Origin: Prorocentrum cordatum
Taxonomy: Eukaryota; Sar; Dinophyceae; Prorocentrales; Prorocentraceae
DNA: 64,000 nt
Assembly: GCA_963575745.1 (NCBI GenBank)
Contig: CAUYUJ010017840.1
Coordinates: 96,345-160,344 of the forward strand
Direction of reading: 5' to 3'
Numbering within the stretch: position 1 is the stretch's first letter; each line of letters starts with the position of its first letter. The notes beneath the pieces were generated by a model. It made no database searches and was not told the origin of the DNA. It saw only the letters and a program-made list of their open reading frames with translations. Positions 1-11,070 of this stretch are shown one piece after another. Position numbers and translations under genes: made by a program.

Positions 1-1
1 T

Positions 2-1576
2 TTCATGATCTTCAAGGCCAACTTCGGCGACATTACCTACCAGCATGCAGCGGCCGTCTGGCTTGCCCCCCGCGTGGTCAATATGTTGGCTTTCAGCGAC
101 CTCGAGATCGGTGCGGTCCAGGATGACGTGTTGGTGTCAACCCTCGATGCTCAGATCCTAGGGCGCCCCGTTCGCAAGCCAGGTGCCGACGACCCCTTGC
201 CTTCCGAAGTCGTGGAGGCGCTGCAGACGACGGCCGACTCTGACACAATGCTCGAAAGCTTCACCCACAACAAGGCGCTGACTGCATTGAAGGACTTCGC
301 CGAAGCGACGGGCATGACTGAGATGCGCACCTGCGGCGCCGCGTTGGCAGATGGTCGCCAGGTCAGGGGGCGAGGGCAACGGGCACGCACTAACAGTCCC
401 TCAGTGGTAACTTTCTAAACGACTGGCCTAGGGAGACGGTAGAGGGGACGGGGCAAGGCAAGCAGGGGCCAGTGCGTTTCGTTGCTGTCTCGGGACCCCC
501 GAAAGGGCGAGGACTGGCCAGTGCCAATGCACATCGCGACATATGTGTTTGACGCCATGTGCGCTGTGAGGGGCCAGTTCATGCTGGCCACGGCGCTCCA
601 GCACTACCTCATCGACCCGACCGCCGAGTGCAAGGAGATGCTTGAGAAGAGCATCAGACCCCATCCGTCTTGCAACATCCAGGTCAATGCGCTGGTGCTC
701 ATGTTTTCTCGTGCGAAGGTGATCGGCGACTTGGTCAACGCCGACGCTGGGAGGTCGCTTGAGAGAGATGGATGGAGCTTGCGAATCCCCTTGCAATCGT
801 TGGGCCGTTGGGCCCTGCAGATGGCTTCTTTTGCTGGGAGGTGCCGCGATGCTGTCATGGCGCATCGCATGACATACCGGTCCGCCGTGGTCTCCGAGTG
901 CCAGTCGACGATGCCACAGTGGGAGTCGATCTTCAAGGACGGAGTGCTCAACATGAAGATGGCGATCGACCTGCTGGACGAGAAGTTGCCTCCCACCGTG
1001 GCCAGCTACAACCGCATATACCAAGTGTTGGGCAAAGTTTCGGTGATTTCAAAACGCATTGAGCTGTCGCCGCCAGTGGACAAGCATCCAACTACGTCGT
1101 CTGGATGCGTTGTGGCATCGACGCTCCTGGCGAAGTTCTACCATGCGACGGTGCTCATCCAGGGCGTCAACTTGCTGAGGTTCCAGTCACAGGGCCCAAG
1201 TGCGTCGACGAAAGCGTCCAGCTTCATCAAGGAGCATCAAGAGAAGAAGAAAGTGCAGTTGCCCGACGCCTTTTGGAGCGAGCTGAAATGCATCGTGGAC
1301 GGTTCTGCAATGGTCTTCAGCGACGGGCACGCCGTGGTCAAGCGAGAGGGGGCGGTCGGCACACCAGCGTCGCCAGCCACAGGCAGCCTTCGGAGGAGCG
1401 GGAGTTCGTCGGCAATTTCGACTTCGGCGGGGACGATGTCGGCATTGTCTCAGAGCCCCGCCTCGGCGTCCACTGCAGCCTCTCCCCTGGAGGGGGAGGC
1501 GACGGGCCTGTCCCAGGCGCCAGCTGCCAAGGGGCCCAGGCTCGCGCGTCTCAGCGGCACGAAGCGGGCTCGTTAG
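2..1576 (+). CDS. 3' part of a gene of unknown function (two exons)
   Basis: The frame is open from the window edge, so the 5' end is missing. Exon 1 runs to 361 and exon 2 from 473 to the TAG at 1574-1576. They are joined in phase 0 across a 111-bp GT...AG intron that removes two in-frame stops (416-418, 440-442). The visible protein is about 487 residues. The first 390 or so have balanced composition with many Leu, Val, Met and Ala and look like a folded helical protein. The last 90 are Ser/Ala/Gly/Pro-rich and end in a basic stretch (KGPRLARL...TKRAR) that could be a nuclear signal. I see no membrane segment and no family motif I recognise. Without splicing this would be two broken frames, so a pseudogene is the alternative. 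Coding status is likely; function is unknown. Confidence 0.7.
362..472 (+). other. Phase-0 spliceosomal intron
   Basis: The donor is CAG|GTCAGG at 359-367 and the acceptor is GGGGCCAG|TG ending at 472. Removing these 111 bases joins codons CGC CAG to TGC GTT without a frame change. This is inferred from the sequence only. Confidence 0.6.
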
Positions 1577-3110
1577 AATGCATTTTGCAATTTAGGGAGT
1601 TGGGGCAGAGTGCCCCCCAGGTTTAGTCATATCACTGGTTTCCGTCGACGGCGTGACGTAAATCGATGTGTAGGTCATAGGGCCAAGCGGGGGTCTCCGC
1701 CCCCAGGCATCCAGGGCGGTCTTCTGGGGGTGTTGCCGTTGCCTGGCTATGCGTCAAGCCGCCGACCGAAGCAAGTGGGTATGATCGCGTGATCTCGCAT
1801 GCGCACTGGCCGCCAGTGCGTGTTGAGAGGTGCATCCCGATGGTTCGCTGGGCACGGGTGAATAGCATTTTCATTACACACAGGGTTTGTGTTATAGTTC
1901 ACATCAGTTTCTCCCTTAATATCCTTCGCCCCCGTTGCCATCAACACCATCATCACTATCATAACCACAACCACCACCACCACCACCATCATCCGCACCG
2001 CCCTCACAGCGCGAAACGGGATGCAAGCACCTCTAGGGTGGATAGTGGGTTGACCTGCCTGTCGGCGGGATGATGTGTTCAGGCCGAACTCGGGAGGCCG
2101 AGTTGTCGGCGTTTCTTCCTCCTGCTCCTCCTCCTTACCACTCTCCTCCCAGCGTCGTGTAAGAGTGGGGGTGGGAACGGGGCGGGGGGACGGATGGGGC
2201 GACAGGCTCGATGGGGGATGAGAAAGGGAGTGAGGGCAATGGCGGCGACGGGCATACGGCTCCAAGAGAGCGCCCAAGATGGACCCCAGGAGGGCAACAG
2301 ACAAATGCTGCAACAAAATGGGCCCCCTGTAGCATCCACTGGGTAGCTTCCCGAGGCCCTCTTGAAGTCTGTTCGCGGATTGCCTTGCCCCCAATCAAAG
2401 GCTTCCTGGGGCTCTCAGGGGACCCCCCCAACAAGGGCTCCGAATGCGCCCCTGTAGTCGGACCCCCGTGCACGCGGGGGGCGGACGAGGGTCCGCATGC
2501 GGACTGGGCGTGGGGTGGGGAGGGGGAGAGGGCGAGATGCTCATGTCTGGGGTAATCCGATAAGGGTGTTGGGGAAATGGGCTGGTAATTCAAGGGAGGT
2601 GAAGGGGGGAAGTGAAGAACTGACCCATCCCAGACACCCCACGTCCTCACATCCCTCTTTGGCACTGGCAGCTGGGCCGCAAAACGCGACGCAGACGGGG
2701 TGTACACGGGAAAGGTAAATAAGGCGGAAGAGACGGATGACGGAAGGAGTGGGGATCAGGAGTTGGGGGTCGGAGAACGGAGGGGGAGGGGGCAAAGGAG
2801 GTGGCGGAGGAGAGGGAGGGGCATCGGGAGATGGAGGAGGAGAAGGGAGAGGGAGGCGGTGAGAGAGGATGGGGGAGGAACGGGCAGCGCGTAGCAGTGA
2901 AGGAGAAGTTTGAGACTTCGCCAAAGGATTGGTGGGGAGTGCGCCTTGCGCACCTCCTTGGCTCGTTCCCTTTCTTTGCCTCCTGTCGCTCATGCATTAT
3001 GGCGTCTCCTCGTTCTACTGCCGCCCTCCTTTTTGTGGCTGGGGGCCACCGCTCTCGTTCAGTATGGCATGAATCGCAGTCGGTTACCTGACGTGTTATG
3101 CCACATCACA
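1577..3110. other. Spacer without recognisable gene
   Basis: No credible coding exon was seen on either strand. It contains a short CAY-rich run (1946-1995), a GGGGAG-like purine-rich zone (2700-2890) and otherwise non-repetitive sequence. Probably 3' flank of the first gene plus intergenic DNA. Confidence 0.5.
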
Positions 3111-3119
3111 TCATCATAA

Positions 3120-3255
3120 TGCTGCACGCCATAACGCATAGCCTTGCGTTGCATTGCATAGCGCGCTCCATAGCGCATGGCAGTGCATGGGATTGCACAT
3201 TGCCTTGCGCAATGAGTTGCATTGCGTTGAATTGCACAATGCAGTAGCGTTTCTG
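3120..3255. repeat. Degenerate TTGCATTGCG / GCAATGC repeat
   Basis: TTGC, GCAT and CATTGC words recur every 5-10 bases (TTGCGTTGCATTGCATAGCG and variants), giving a local array of imperfect 5-10-mers. Non-coding. Confidence 0.6.
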
Positions 3256-3430
3256 GAGACATGGTTTGGGTATGTCTGACCGCTTAGAACGACCCGATTG
3301 TCCTTCGGAGTCAACTGAGGAATTGGCGGCACATCGTCCACTCCAGATGCGACCATGTTTCACCTGCTTGCTACTCCTACTTGCTGCCGTACTGGCCCTC
3401 CATGCAATGCTGACCCAATGGCCGAAGTGA

Positions 3431-3644
3431 AATGATGATTATGAAGATGTTGATGATGATGATGCTGATGATCATGATGCTGATGATGTTGATGATGATG
3501 ATGCTGATGATGATGGTGAGTATGATGGTAATGCTGATGATGATGCTGCTGATGATGATGATGCTGATGCTGATGCTGATGCTGGTGATGGTGATGGTGA
3601 TGGTGATGATGATGATGATGATGATGCTGATGCTGATGATGATG

Positions 3645-3676
<32 letters not shown>

Positions 3677-3681
3677 GATGC

Positions 3682-3748
<67 letters not shown>

Positions 3749-3776
3749 GGTGGTGGTGGTGGTGGTGGTGGTGGTG
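3431..3776 (+). repeat. GAT trinucleotide tract ending in a (GGT)n block
   Basis: About 345 bp of GAT units with interspersed GCT and GGT, ending in ten consecutive GGT units (about 3746-3776) and passing directly into GAG units. Long open frames here are a by-product of the triplet repeat. Confidence 0.9.
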
Positions 3777-4480
3777 AGGAGGAGGAGGAGGAGGAGGAGG
3801 AGAGGAGAAAGAGGGGGTGGTGGAAGAGGAGGAGGAGGAGGGAGAGAGGAAGGAGGAGGAGAATGGAAGAAAGAGGAGGAGAAAGAGGAGGAGAAAGAGG
3901 AGGGTGGTGGGAGGAGGAGGAGGAGGAGAGGAGGAGGAGGAGGAGGAGGAGGAGGAGGAGGAGGAGGGAGGAGGAGGAGGAGGAGGAGGGAGGAGGGGGG
4001 AGGAGGGGGAGGGAGGAGGGAGGAGAGGAGGGAGGAGGAAGGGGATAAGGGATAAGGGAGGAGGGAGGAGGGGAGGAGGGAGGAGGGATCAGGGATCAGG
4101 ATCAACGATCAGGGATCAGCAATCAGGGATCAGGGATTAGGGATCAGGGAGGGAGGGAGGAAGGGAGAAGGGGGAGGAGGAGAAGGATGAGCAGGGGGAG
4201 ATGGAAAAGGTGGAGGAGGAGGAGAAGGAGGGTGGAGGAGGAGGGTGGAAGAAGGAGGAGGAGGAGGAGGAGGAGGAGGAGGAGGAGGAGGAGGAGGAGG
4301 AGGAGGGAGGAGGAGGAGGAGAGAGAGGGGAAGGAGAGGAGGAGGAGGAGGAGCAGGAGGAGGGGGGGAAGGAGGAGGAGGAGGAGGAGAGGAGGAGGAG
4401 GAGGAGGAGGAGGAGAGGAGAAGGAGGGAGAGGGAGAAGGAGAGAAGGAGGAGGAGGAGCAGGAGGAGGGGGGAGGAGGC
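3777..4480 (+). repeat. GAG (purine-strand) trinucleotide tract
   Basis: About 700 bp of almost pure A/G on the plus strand, mainly GAG/GGA units with GGG interruptions. It is broken at 4081-4148 by a heptamer array. Polypurine-polypyrimidine DNA of this kind can form triplex structures (established knowledge). Confidence 0.9.
4081..4148 (+). repeat. GGGATCA heptamer array
   Basis: About nine GGGATCA-type units with small variants (GGATCA, GGGATTA) embedded in the GAG tract. Confidence 0.8.
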
Positions 4481-4687
4481 TATGCTGCTTGTTAATCTCC
4501 TGCGAGGACGTGCAGCCGGGCGCCGCCGGGCGGGGCGCCGCCCCGGCGGTGCACTTGGAGGGCGGCGGCATCGGCGCCGGCCCCTGCGCAGACGGCCCGA
4601 GCGCAGGGCTGTACCCCAGCGGCCTGCGCTGCGTGCCAGTCGAGGTTCGGGTGCGATCGAAGCTCGAAGCTCGGGGTCATGGGAGCG
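4481..4687. other. Unique GC-rich island between two GAG tracts
   Basis: This 207-bp non-repetitive island separates two long GAG tracts. No exon could be supported. Confidence 0.5.
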
Positions 4688-4887
4688 CGAGGGAGGAGGA
4701 GGAGGAGGAGGAGGAGGAGGAGGAGGAGGAGGAGGAGGAGGAGGAGGAGGAGGAGGAGGGAGGAGGGAGGAGGGGGAGGAGGAGGAGGAGGAGGAGGGAG
4801 GAGGGAGGAGGAGGACGAGGAGGAGGAGGAGGAGGAGGAGGAGGAGGCGGAGGAGGAGGAGGAGGAGGAGGAGGAGGAGGAAGGAGG
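4688..4887 (+). repeat. GAG trinucleotide tract
   Basis: About 200 bp of nearly perfect GAG units with a few GGA, GAC and GCG interruptions. Confidence 0.9.
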
Positions 4888-5284
4888 ACGATATCTCCCT
4901 GCGCTTCTCATTTCAATACGCCCCCCTGGCCATGATGGCGAGCACCCCCCCCCCCCTTCTTGGACCCCCCGCTTGGACGCCGCCGAGTACGTCGGGGCGG
5001 CCGTTTTCGTGGTCGAGGGGGTGGGGAGGGAGATCGTTTGGGCTGGCTCTTGAAGCCCTTCTCGCCTCGTGGTGCTCTCCGGCAGCTGCGCCTCGCCGAG
5101 GACTCTCCGGCTTCCTGGGGCTGCGGGGAGCGTCCCGAGCGGCCGCCGGAGGCCCGAGGCATGACCCGAAGCCGTTGGTGAGAATCGAGGAGAGGGGGAG
5201 ATCCTGGCCTGGGCCATGCCATCTGTCCGGATGTTATGGCCCCTCTTCTTTCAGTCGGGGGCGGACAGAACCCCCAACAGTGAC
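4888..5284. other. Spacer without recognisable gene
   Basis: GC-rich sequence with a C14 run near 4951. The words TTCTTGGACCCCCC and a following TGGACGCC resemble family A, so it may be a very old family A remnant. No exon seen. Confidence 0.4.
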
Positions 5285-5635
5285 ACGTCGATGAGCGTAT
5301 TGTCCGTGTTCGGTTCTCGAGAGGGCGCCGCGGCATTATTTTCCAGGCTTGCGCCCGCCAGGTTTGGGCCTCAGGTCGTTTTCACTAAACCACGTTTTAC
5401 TAAAGGGAGGTCTGTCCATCCCCGATTCAGGCGATTGCAAACATGGATTCAGGGGGCGTTGATTAGCGACGGGTCCCGTTCCCTTGGGGGATCGCTGAGT
5501 TTTGCCGCCGAGTGAGGCGGCACCGGCCGCATTTTGAGGAGAGCACCTCACGCGATCCATGGATTTGGCGACCGCGCGCCAAATCCACGGATAGCTAATC
5601 CATGCTTGCGCGCCCCCGAGTTATGGCCCCTCCTC
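5285..5635 (+). repeat. Dispersed repeat family E, copy 1
   Basis: The part from about 5415 on matches 54080-54275: GATTCAGGCGATTGCAA, GGCACCGGCCGCA, CCATGGATTTGGCGACCGCG and flanking words. The front part (TGACACGTCGAT, GAGGGCG, CTAAAGGGAGGTCTGTCC) matches 39530-39680. A hairpin is built into the end: CCATGGATTTGGCG pairs with CGCCAAATCCACGG (about 5559-5592). Non-coding. Confidence 0.75.
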
Positions 5636-6483
5636 TTCTCTCGCTGAACCCCTTGGCCCCCCCTCCCTCGTCCGCGCACGTGGTTCGGGCAATGCTTGGC
5701 GTATCCTGTTCTTGGACGCTCCCGTCTCGGGCGCCCCTTCGGCAAGAGCGTGGACGAAGACCAACAGCAGCTCCTGCCCGCTCTGCATGCGGCGTTGTCC
5801 ACTCGAGGCAAGCCGCCGACGGCCACGCGGCGGCCGCCGACTGTTTTTCGCAGCGTCTGCTGTTGGGCATCCTGTCCGTCTGCCCGCACCCACTCTGGGC
5901 GTGTCGAGAGCCGGCGGCGAGCGAGGGGGAGAAGCGAGGAGCGGCAGGCCCTCTCCTCGACGTCGTCGTCCTTCCCCTCCTCCTCCTCGCCGTTGTCCTC
6001 CTCCTCCTCGCCTCCTCCTCCTCCTCCTCCTCCTCCTCCTCCTCCTCCTCCTCGCCTCCTCCTCCTCCTCCGTCGTCGAAGTCCCCCGGCCTTCCTGAGC
6101 CTCCCCCGAAGACAGGAAGAGCTCCTCGGGAGGCGCGAGGGCTTCCGAGAAGTCCCGCCGCCTTCCGAGAATCAGAGCCAGAATTACCTCCCCCGCTTTC
6201 GCTTCCAGACAAAACCAAGTCATACCACGCGCCTCCTCGTCAAGCGGCCTGACCAGTACAGGCTTCAATTTGGCATCGTTTGGTATCTCTTGGAAGCGAG
6301 GGTGGTCAAAAGCGAGGTAGGTTTGTTTTCCCCCTAGAGAAGGCCTTCCCCGCCTCCCTTCCCCCCCTCCGCTCGCCGCCGAGAGAGGTCACCGAGGCCT
6401 CTGGCCCGTGGCTGGTCCGCCGCCGGGAGCTGCGCAGCGACTCGGGCGGTGCCGGGAGCAGGCCCGCGGGGGGCCTCCCAAGC
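5636..6483. other. Spacer with a CTC tract at 5985-6075
   Basis: C/T-rich sequence on the plus strand, the reverse polarity of the GAG tracts upstream, with about 90 bp of CTC units. Open frames on both strands are composition-driven. No exon supported. Confidence 0.5.
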
Positions 6484-6646
6484 TCAGGAGGGGAAAAAAC
6501 ACACAGACACAATTAATCGTCGACTCCCAGGAAAATATAGGAAAATATGGGAAGTGGTGTGGAAGACAAAAAAGCAGAAAATATTGGAAAATGCGGGGAA
6601 TCCTTTTATTTGTGTGTATTTATTTGTGTGTCCCAGGGCCCCTTCA
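6484..6646 (+). mobile_element. MITE-like family H, copy 1
   Basis: A 163-bp element opening with TCAGGAGGGGAAAAAACACA and closing with TGTGTCCCAGGGCCCCTTCA. It shares with other copies CAGACACAATTAATCGTCGA near the left and two ATTTGTGTGT words near the right. It is flanked by CAAGC on both sides (6479-6483 and 6647-6651), a candidate 5-bp TSD. The centre is unusually A-rich for this window. A second partial left end (AAAAAACACACGCACGAGAC) lies at about 6799-6820. Confidence 0.75.
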
Positions 6647-6651
6647 CAAGC

Positions 6652-7164
6652 ATCTGCGTACCCGCCGCGGCTGGCGCCGGGGGCAGGGCCTCGGCCGGGT
6701 GGGCGCCTGCACCGTGCCAGTCGTGGTGTCGCTCGGACGTGTGCACTTCTCCTCGGCGGGGGTTCTCTCAAGGGAGCATCCTGGGGACCATCCCGCGAAA
6801 AAAAACACACGCACGAGACCGACAAAGAACACAGGGAGTGGACGGCCGAGCGATGGCCGGCCAGGCGCGCCAGGCCCAGGATTGCCCCCTGGCCAGGCAT
6901 GGCGTTTCTGCATGAGTTACGTAGCGCGTGAACGACGGTGCAAAACAGCTGTTTCCGCCATCGTGCCCCGGGGCGGCTGTGGAGTTGTACCCTTTCGGCG
7001 GCACGTGAGGGTATGATCTCCGCCATGTGACAGGCGCCCCCGATGGCGTCATCTGAATAAGCGCTTTTCTGTTCACAGGCGCGGCGGGCTGGGCGTCCTG
7101 GTCGAGATCGCGCACGCCACAGGTCGAAAGACACAACAACATGCATAATCATAAACTCTGGAAG
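6652..7164. other. Spacer without recognisable gene
   Basis: GC-rich unique sequence with the partial family H left end at about 6799. No supported exon. Confidence 0.4.
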
Positions 7165-7262
7165 GTCCGCGCATTTTTCTCGGATCGGCGCTGGACCCCC
7201 TTTGGCGGTGCTTCGAGCGCTGCCCTTGGCGCGCTCCGCGCGCTAGGGAAGCGGCGCCTGCG
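7165..7262. repeat. Foldback repeat family P, copy 1 (partial)
   Basis: GGTCCGCGCATTTTTCTCGG followed by ATCGGCGCTGGACCCCC and a GCGCTCCGCGCGC segment. The same words occur in copy 2 (40088-40200, where both arms are present) and copy 3 (41106-41210). Confidence 0.55.
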
Positions 7263-7311
7263 GCCGATGCAAGAGCTTAGCGCGCATCTCCGAAAGTCTA
7301 TGCTTGTGCAG

Positions 7312-7510
7312 GGTGAGGAGGAGGAAGGGAGGAGGAGGAGGAGGAGGAGGAGGAGGAGGAGGAGGAGGAGGAGGAGGAGGAGGAGGGGGAGGAGGGGGAG
7401 GGGGAGGGGGAGGAGGAGGAGAAGGATGGGGAGGGGGAATGAGGGGGGGAAGGAGGGAAAGAAACGGGAGGAGGAGGCGGAGGAGGAGGAAGAGGAGGAG
7501 AAAGAAACAT
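7312..7510 (+). repeat. GAG trinucleotide tract
   Basis: About 200 bp of GAG with GGG-rich and GAA-containing interruptions. Confidence 0.9.
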
Positions 7511-8899
7511 ATGAAACAATATAATAGGAGGAAAGGGAAGAGGGGGAGGGGGATGGGGAGGGGGGGATCACTGACCAAACTTCCAGGATTGTAAGCGGGC
7601 CGCCTTTGAACATCCCCTGGGCCGAGGAGGGATTGTCAAGGGGGGTCACTCGTCACCTGGGGAACCCAAGTCTCAGCCTTTTCATGTTGGTTGCTGACAG
7701 TGGCAAGCCCTGGCTAGCAACCCGCGCTAGGAACTGCGCGAGAGTGGTGCCCTGCACAGAGCAATGCCTGTTGGGGGTGGGGACAGACAGAGCGACAATG
7801 CGGCAACCCCAGCCGCCCCTCCATCCCATGCCACCCTCCAGCCCACCCGCCCTCCACATCCCCATTCTTTGGGGGGCAAACACCGCCATAATTTGTGCGT
7901 TGGGCTCGCTCTGGCCTGGACGCCGGCGTAGACGCAGAGAGGAGCGTCGAACCGCAGGCACTACCTCCCCCTCCCCATCCTTCGTTCCCTCGTTCGTTTT
8001 TTTCTTTCCTACCCCCCGCGGCCTCCCAATTCCTTGAGGGGGCCCCGCCCGTCCGCCACTTGCTCTGGGCGGCGCCTAACTCCTTGCCGCGATGCCGTGC
8101 ACCGGCTACGTGGAGGCGTTTTTCCATCTCCGGCGCCTCCGCACCCCCCCGTGCCCTGCGCTGAATCGGCCCGCCGCACTCTTGCTTTGCCGTCGGCCTG
8201 CTCCGCCGCCCGCCGCCTGGGCACAGCTGCCGCAGCGCTGGCGCATATCAGTTGGTCGCCGCGGGCTCCCGCGCCGCTGCCTCCCCCCAGCTGGCGCCCT
8301 GGTCCTCCGCCCGATGGCTGCTCCCTCTCCTCGGCTTGCTGGGCCCTTTCCGAAGGGTGGCTGCCGGCCCGTCTTCTGGGTGTACTGCGACGCCGTCCCG
8401 CAGCTGCTGCCGGGGGCACCCTTCAGCCAGTCCGCGCCCGCGCACCCGCCGTACCTTTGCTGCGTGTGAGTGCCTCCGCGCTCTGTTCCCTTCCTTGCTG
8501 CCGCCCTTTTTTTCTCCCCCCGCTTGCGTGCGGCCTAATTCGCGATGCCGTGTCCCGGTTTCGGCCCGACGCGCGCGCGGATCGTTTCTGCCGCATTGCG
8601 ACGGAAAAATTCGGCCATGCACCTTCCGGTCTCTGATTGTGAGTCATGAGGTTTCTGTCGAAAGTTTCACACATTGACAATAAAAAACACGTGGGGCGGC
8701 CCGACGTGGCCCCTGGAAGGCGCCAGGTACTGTGGCCTTTTTTTTCCACAAATAAGTAGTACCATGATTGGAAACCTCCGGAAATCACGCACATGCGGCG
8801 CAAGCCGAGGTAAACTTGTCAAGAGCGGAACATGTTATCGCCTTTCAAACGAGGGTCTGCACAAAGTATCGCCTTTCAAACAAAATGCCCGCAGGATCG
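7511..8899. other. Spacer, no supported gene
   Basis: Mixed sequence, C-rich on the plus strand from 7800 to 8540. Several overlapping frames near 8090-8640 are open on both strands, which is expected at this GC content. None has splice or composition support that I would trust. Confidence 0.4.
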
Positions 8900-10180
8900 C
8901 GGCAAAGGGCAGACCTCCGGAGATGTGGGGTTGGGAGTGGCGCGAGGTCGGAGCAAAGGGATTGAGAAGAGAGTGCTACGTTGGCGGCAGCCCGCGGCAA
9001 AAGGCCAGAGGATGATCGAGGAAAGGGAGCGAGCGACTGAAGCTGAATATGTGAGACCCTACGCCAGAATTTGTCACATACGCGCAGAACCGAAGTGCAG
9101 CGGCCACCCTTTCCTAACCCCGCCGGCGATCGGGGGCGCGCGGGGGGGCTGCGGCGGAGGAGGCGGAGGAGGCGGAGGCGGAGTAGGGGGGGCTGCTGGC
9201 CCGAGGAAGAACCCATCCCCTGCTGAGTGCGAGCAGCGTGTTGATGGGAATCCAATCACCCGCGCCCGCGTCGGCAGTTCGGGAATTGCCCCTTGCGAGC
9301 CCTTTTCCAAGTGGGAATATGTAGGAGGGCGGCGCTTTTCGCCCAGGTGTACATCGGCTCTACCTTCCGAGTAATTTCCATACGCGCGGCCAATGAATAA
9401 TTTATTGTGGGGGGTCCGTTAAGAAGAGATTGTGCCCGCGCTGGTCATGGAAAAAGGAACGGAGGATGGGCGAGGGCACCGGCGCGCCCGTCGAGCGCCC
9501 GCGGGGGGTGGGGGGGCGGTAGGGGGAAGGATTGGAGACGGCGCGCGGGCTCCACCCTGCGTTTGGTGCTGCGCTGCTGGCAGTGGAAGCGGGCCCAGTA
9601 ACCTTTGCGCCCCCGCCTCCACGCGCGTTGCTGCCCCGAGACGCCAGGCGCGTGCTCGGCCGGAGCTTGCGGCGCTCGGGGCCGCGCCTTCGCCCGCGGT
9701 CCGCGGAGGCGGGGGGGTGCGAAGGGGGGGGGGGGGGGGCTTGTGCGGCGATGCGCGCGTTGCTGCTCGCGCGCGGGCTTGAAACCCGACTTCGCGCAGC
9801 GATTCGCTAAATCTTGACAGGCCTTTCTTCGCGGGGGCCAGGCGCGGGCGCGGGGGCAAGGATTTGGCCGGGCGATGCGCGTTAGCAGGGCGGCCGCGTT
9901 ACATGCGCAAGCCTGCCTTTTCATTCCGGCTGGCTGCGAGAGGGCCGCGGCGCCGAGCATCGCGCGCTTGTCCGCAGGGCCGTTGCCACCCGCAAGATGC
10001 GCTTCTCGGGGCCGCGGGTCCGGGGCCTCCAGGGCCGCGTGGGCCTGGGCGCCGCAGGCTTGAATATTTGGGCCCCGCGCTGGCGAAGCATGAAGCCGCG
10101 CGCGGACGCCTGCGACGCCCAGCCCAAACGGAACGGCACGGAAATGACAGCAACCTGCCCGCCTCTTGCTGCGAGAGGAC
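8900..10180. other. Front of a GC-rich block; no exon supported
   Basis: Very GC-rich DNA with GGAGGCGGAGG at about 9158-9185 and a long G run at 9725-9738. On the minus strand, 9921-10139 carries a frame with balanced composition (PFRLGWASQASARGFMLRQR) that could be a further exon of the gene model just upstream on that strand, but its borders cannot be fixed. Confidence 0.35.
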
Positions 10181-11070
10181 CTGTCGGGCGACCGACAAAT
10201 CAATTCTGGCGCCTGCCTCGAGATTCACTGACTGGTCAATGGCGCGCAAGTGGGCGCCTTGCCGCGAGACCTTGATTTTGCTCTCACAGACATCGGGGGG
10301 GAAGTCAGCGACGGGCCGCGGCTCGCCTGCCGGGCCCCCGTGGACAAGCGCCGAGTGCATCTCCCTCCCGATCCGCCAGGGGGAGAGGGTGCAGCTGCGA
10401 GCGGGCCGCGCGCACTTCCCGACTTTGCGGGGATTGGCGTAAATTCGGGTCACGAAAGAGAGGGGGCGAGGCGCGGGGGGGCGGCTGTGCGCAGACCCAG
10501 CAGCGCTGGCACGCGACGCGCAGCAGCGCCGCGGCCAGCCCTTGGCGCCGCGTCGGGTCTTCCAGCGGGGCCAGCGAAACTGATCGCGAGCGGCCGTCGC
10601 CTCGGGGGGCGGCGATGACCGTGGAGAGAGATTGCAACTGGCACCATTCTGCCGCACCGTCCCCGTTGACTCTTACATTATTGGTGACGCGCGAGTTCGC
10701 GCCCGTGGCAAGGAGCTCACGCGCGTCTGCGCCGCCCGTCGCGGAGCAGCAAACCGCCGCCTGCGCGACATAAGTTGCCAGCGCGCTGGCGCGGCGCCAG
10801 GCGGCTAGATCTGGGGCGCCAGAAGCTGCCCGCGGCCGGGCCGGCGCCGCATCTCTTCGCGGCTGGGGCCGCGCGCCAACCGACAGGGGCGAGCGCCATT
10901 GCAAGCCGCTTGCGAAGTCTGTCGGGGTTGGCTGAGGTGGGCGACTTGCGCGGAGGAACCGAACGGCTCGACTCATTTTCTGCCATCTCGACCAAAGAGA
11001 CGGCGCCTTCCTGCGTTGCGCATGCCACCGCGTCCGAGTCATCATCAGTAAATCCGATGCGGAAGGTCAT
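10181..11070 (-). CDS. Candidate multi-exon gene of an unrecognised family
   Basis: Exon a (11070-10885, 62 codons) starts at an ATG immediately after a pyrimidine-rich CCCTCTCCCTCTGCACAG and has non-random composition (MTFRIGFTDDDSDAVACATQ...). Exon b (10760-10677, 28 codons) follows in phase 0 between GCGCAG|G and AAT|GTAAGA. Exon c is read from an in-frame ATG at 10360 to 10181 (60 codons) and stops at CGACAG|GTCCTC; its upstream border is unresolved. The AG just before the ATG could be a cis or a trans-splice acceptor. Exon c resembles 15785-15597: both have RE-x-H, GGP, then a K-I-x-x-S/R motif. Function unknown. Chance open frames in GC-rich DNA remain the main alternative. Confidence 0.4.

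Noticed and set aside
3377-5294. Long Glu/Gly, Met or Ile-rich frames across 3.4-5.3 kb
   Set aside because: All are translations of GAT and GAG tracts, open on both strands and in several frames at once.
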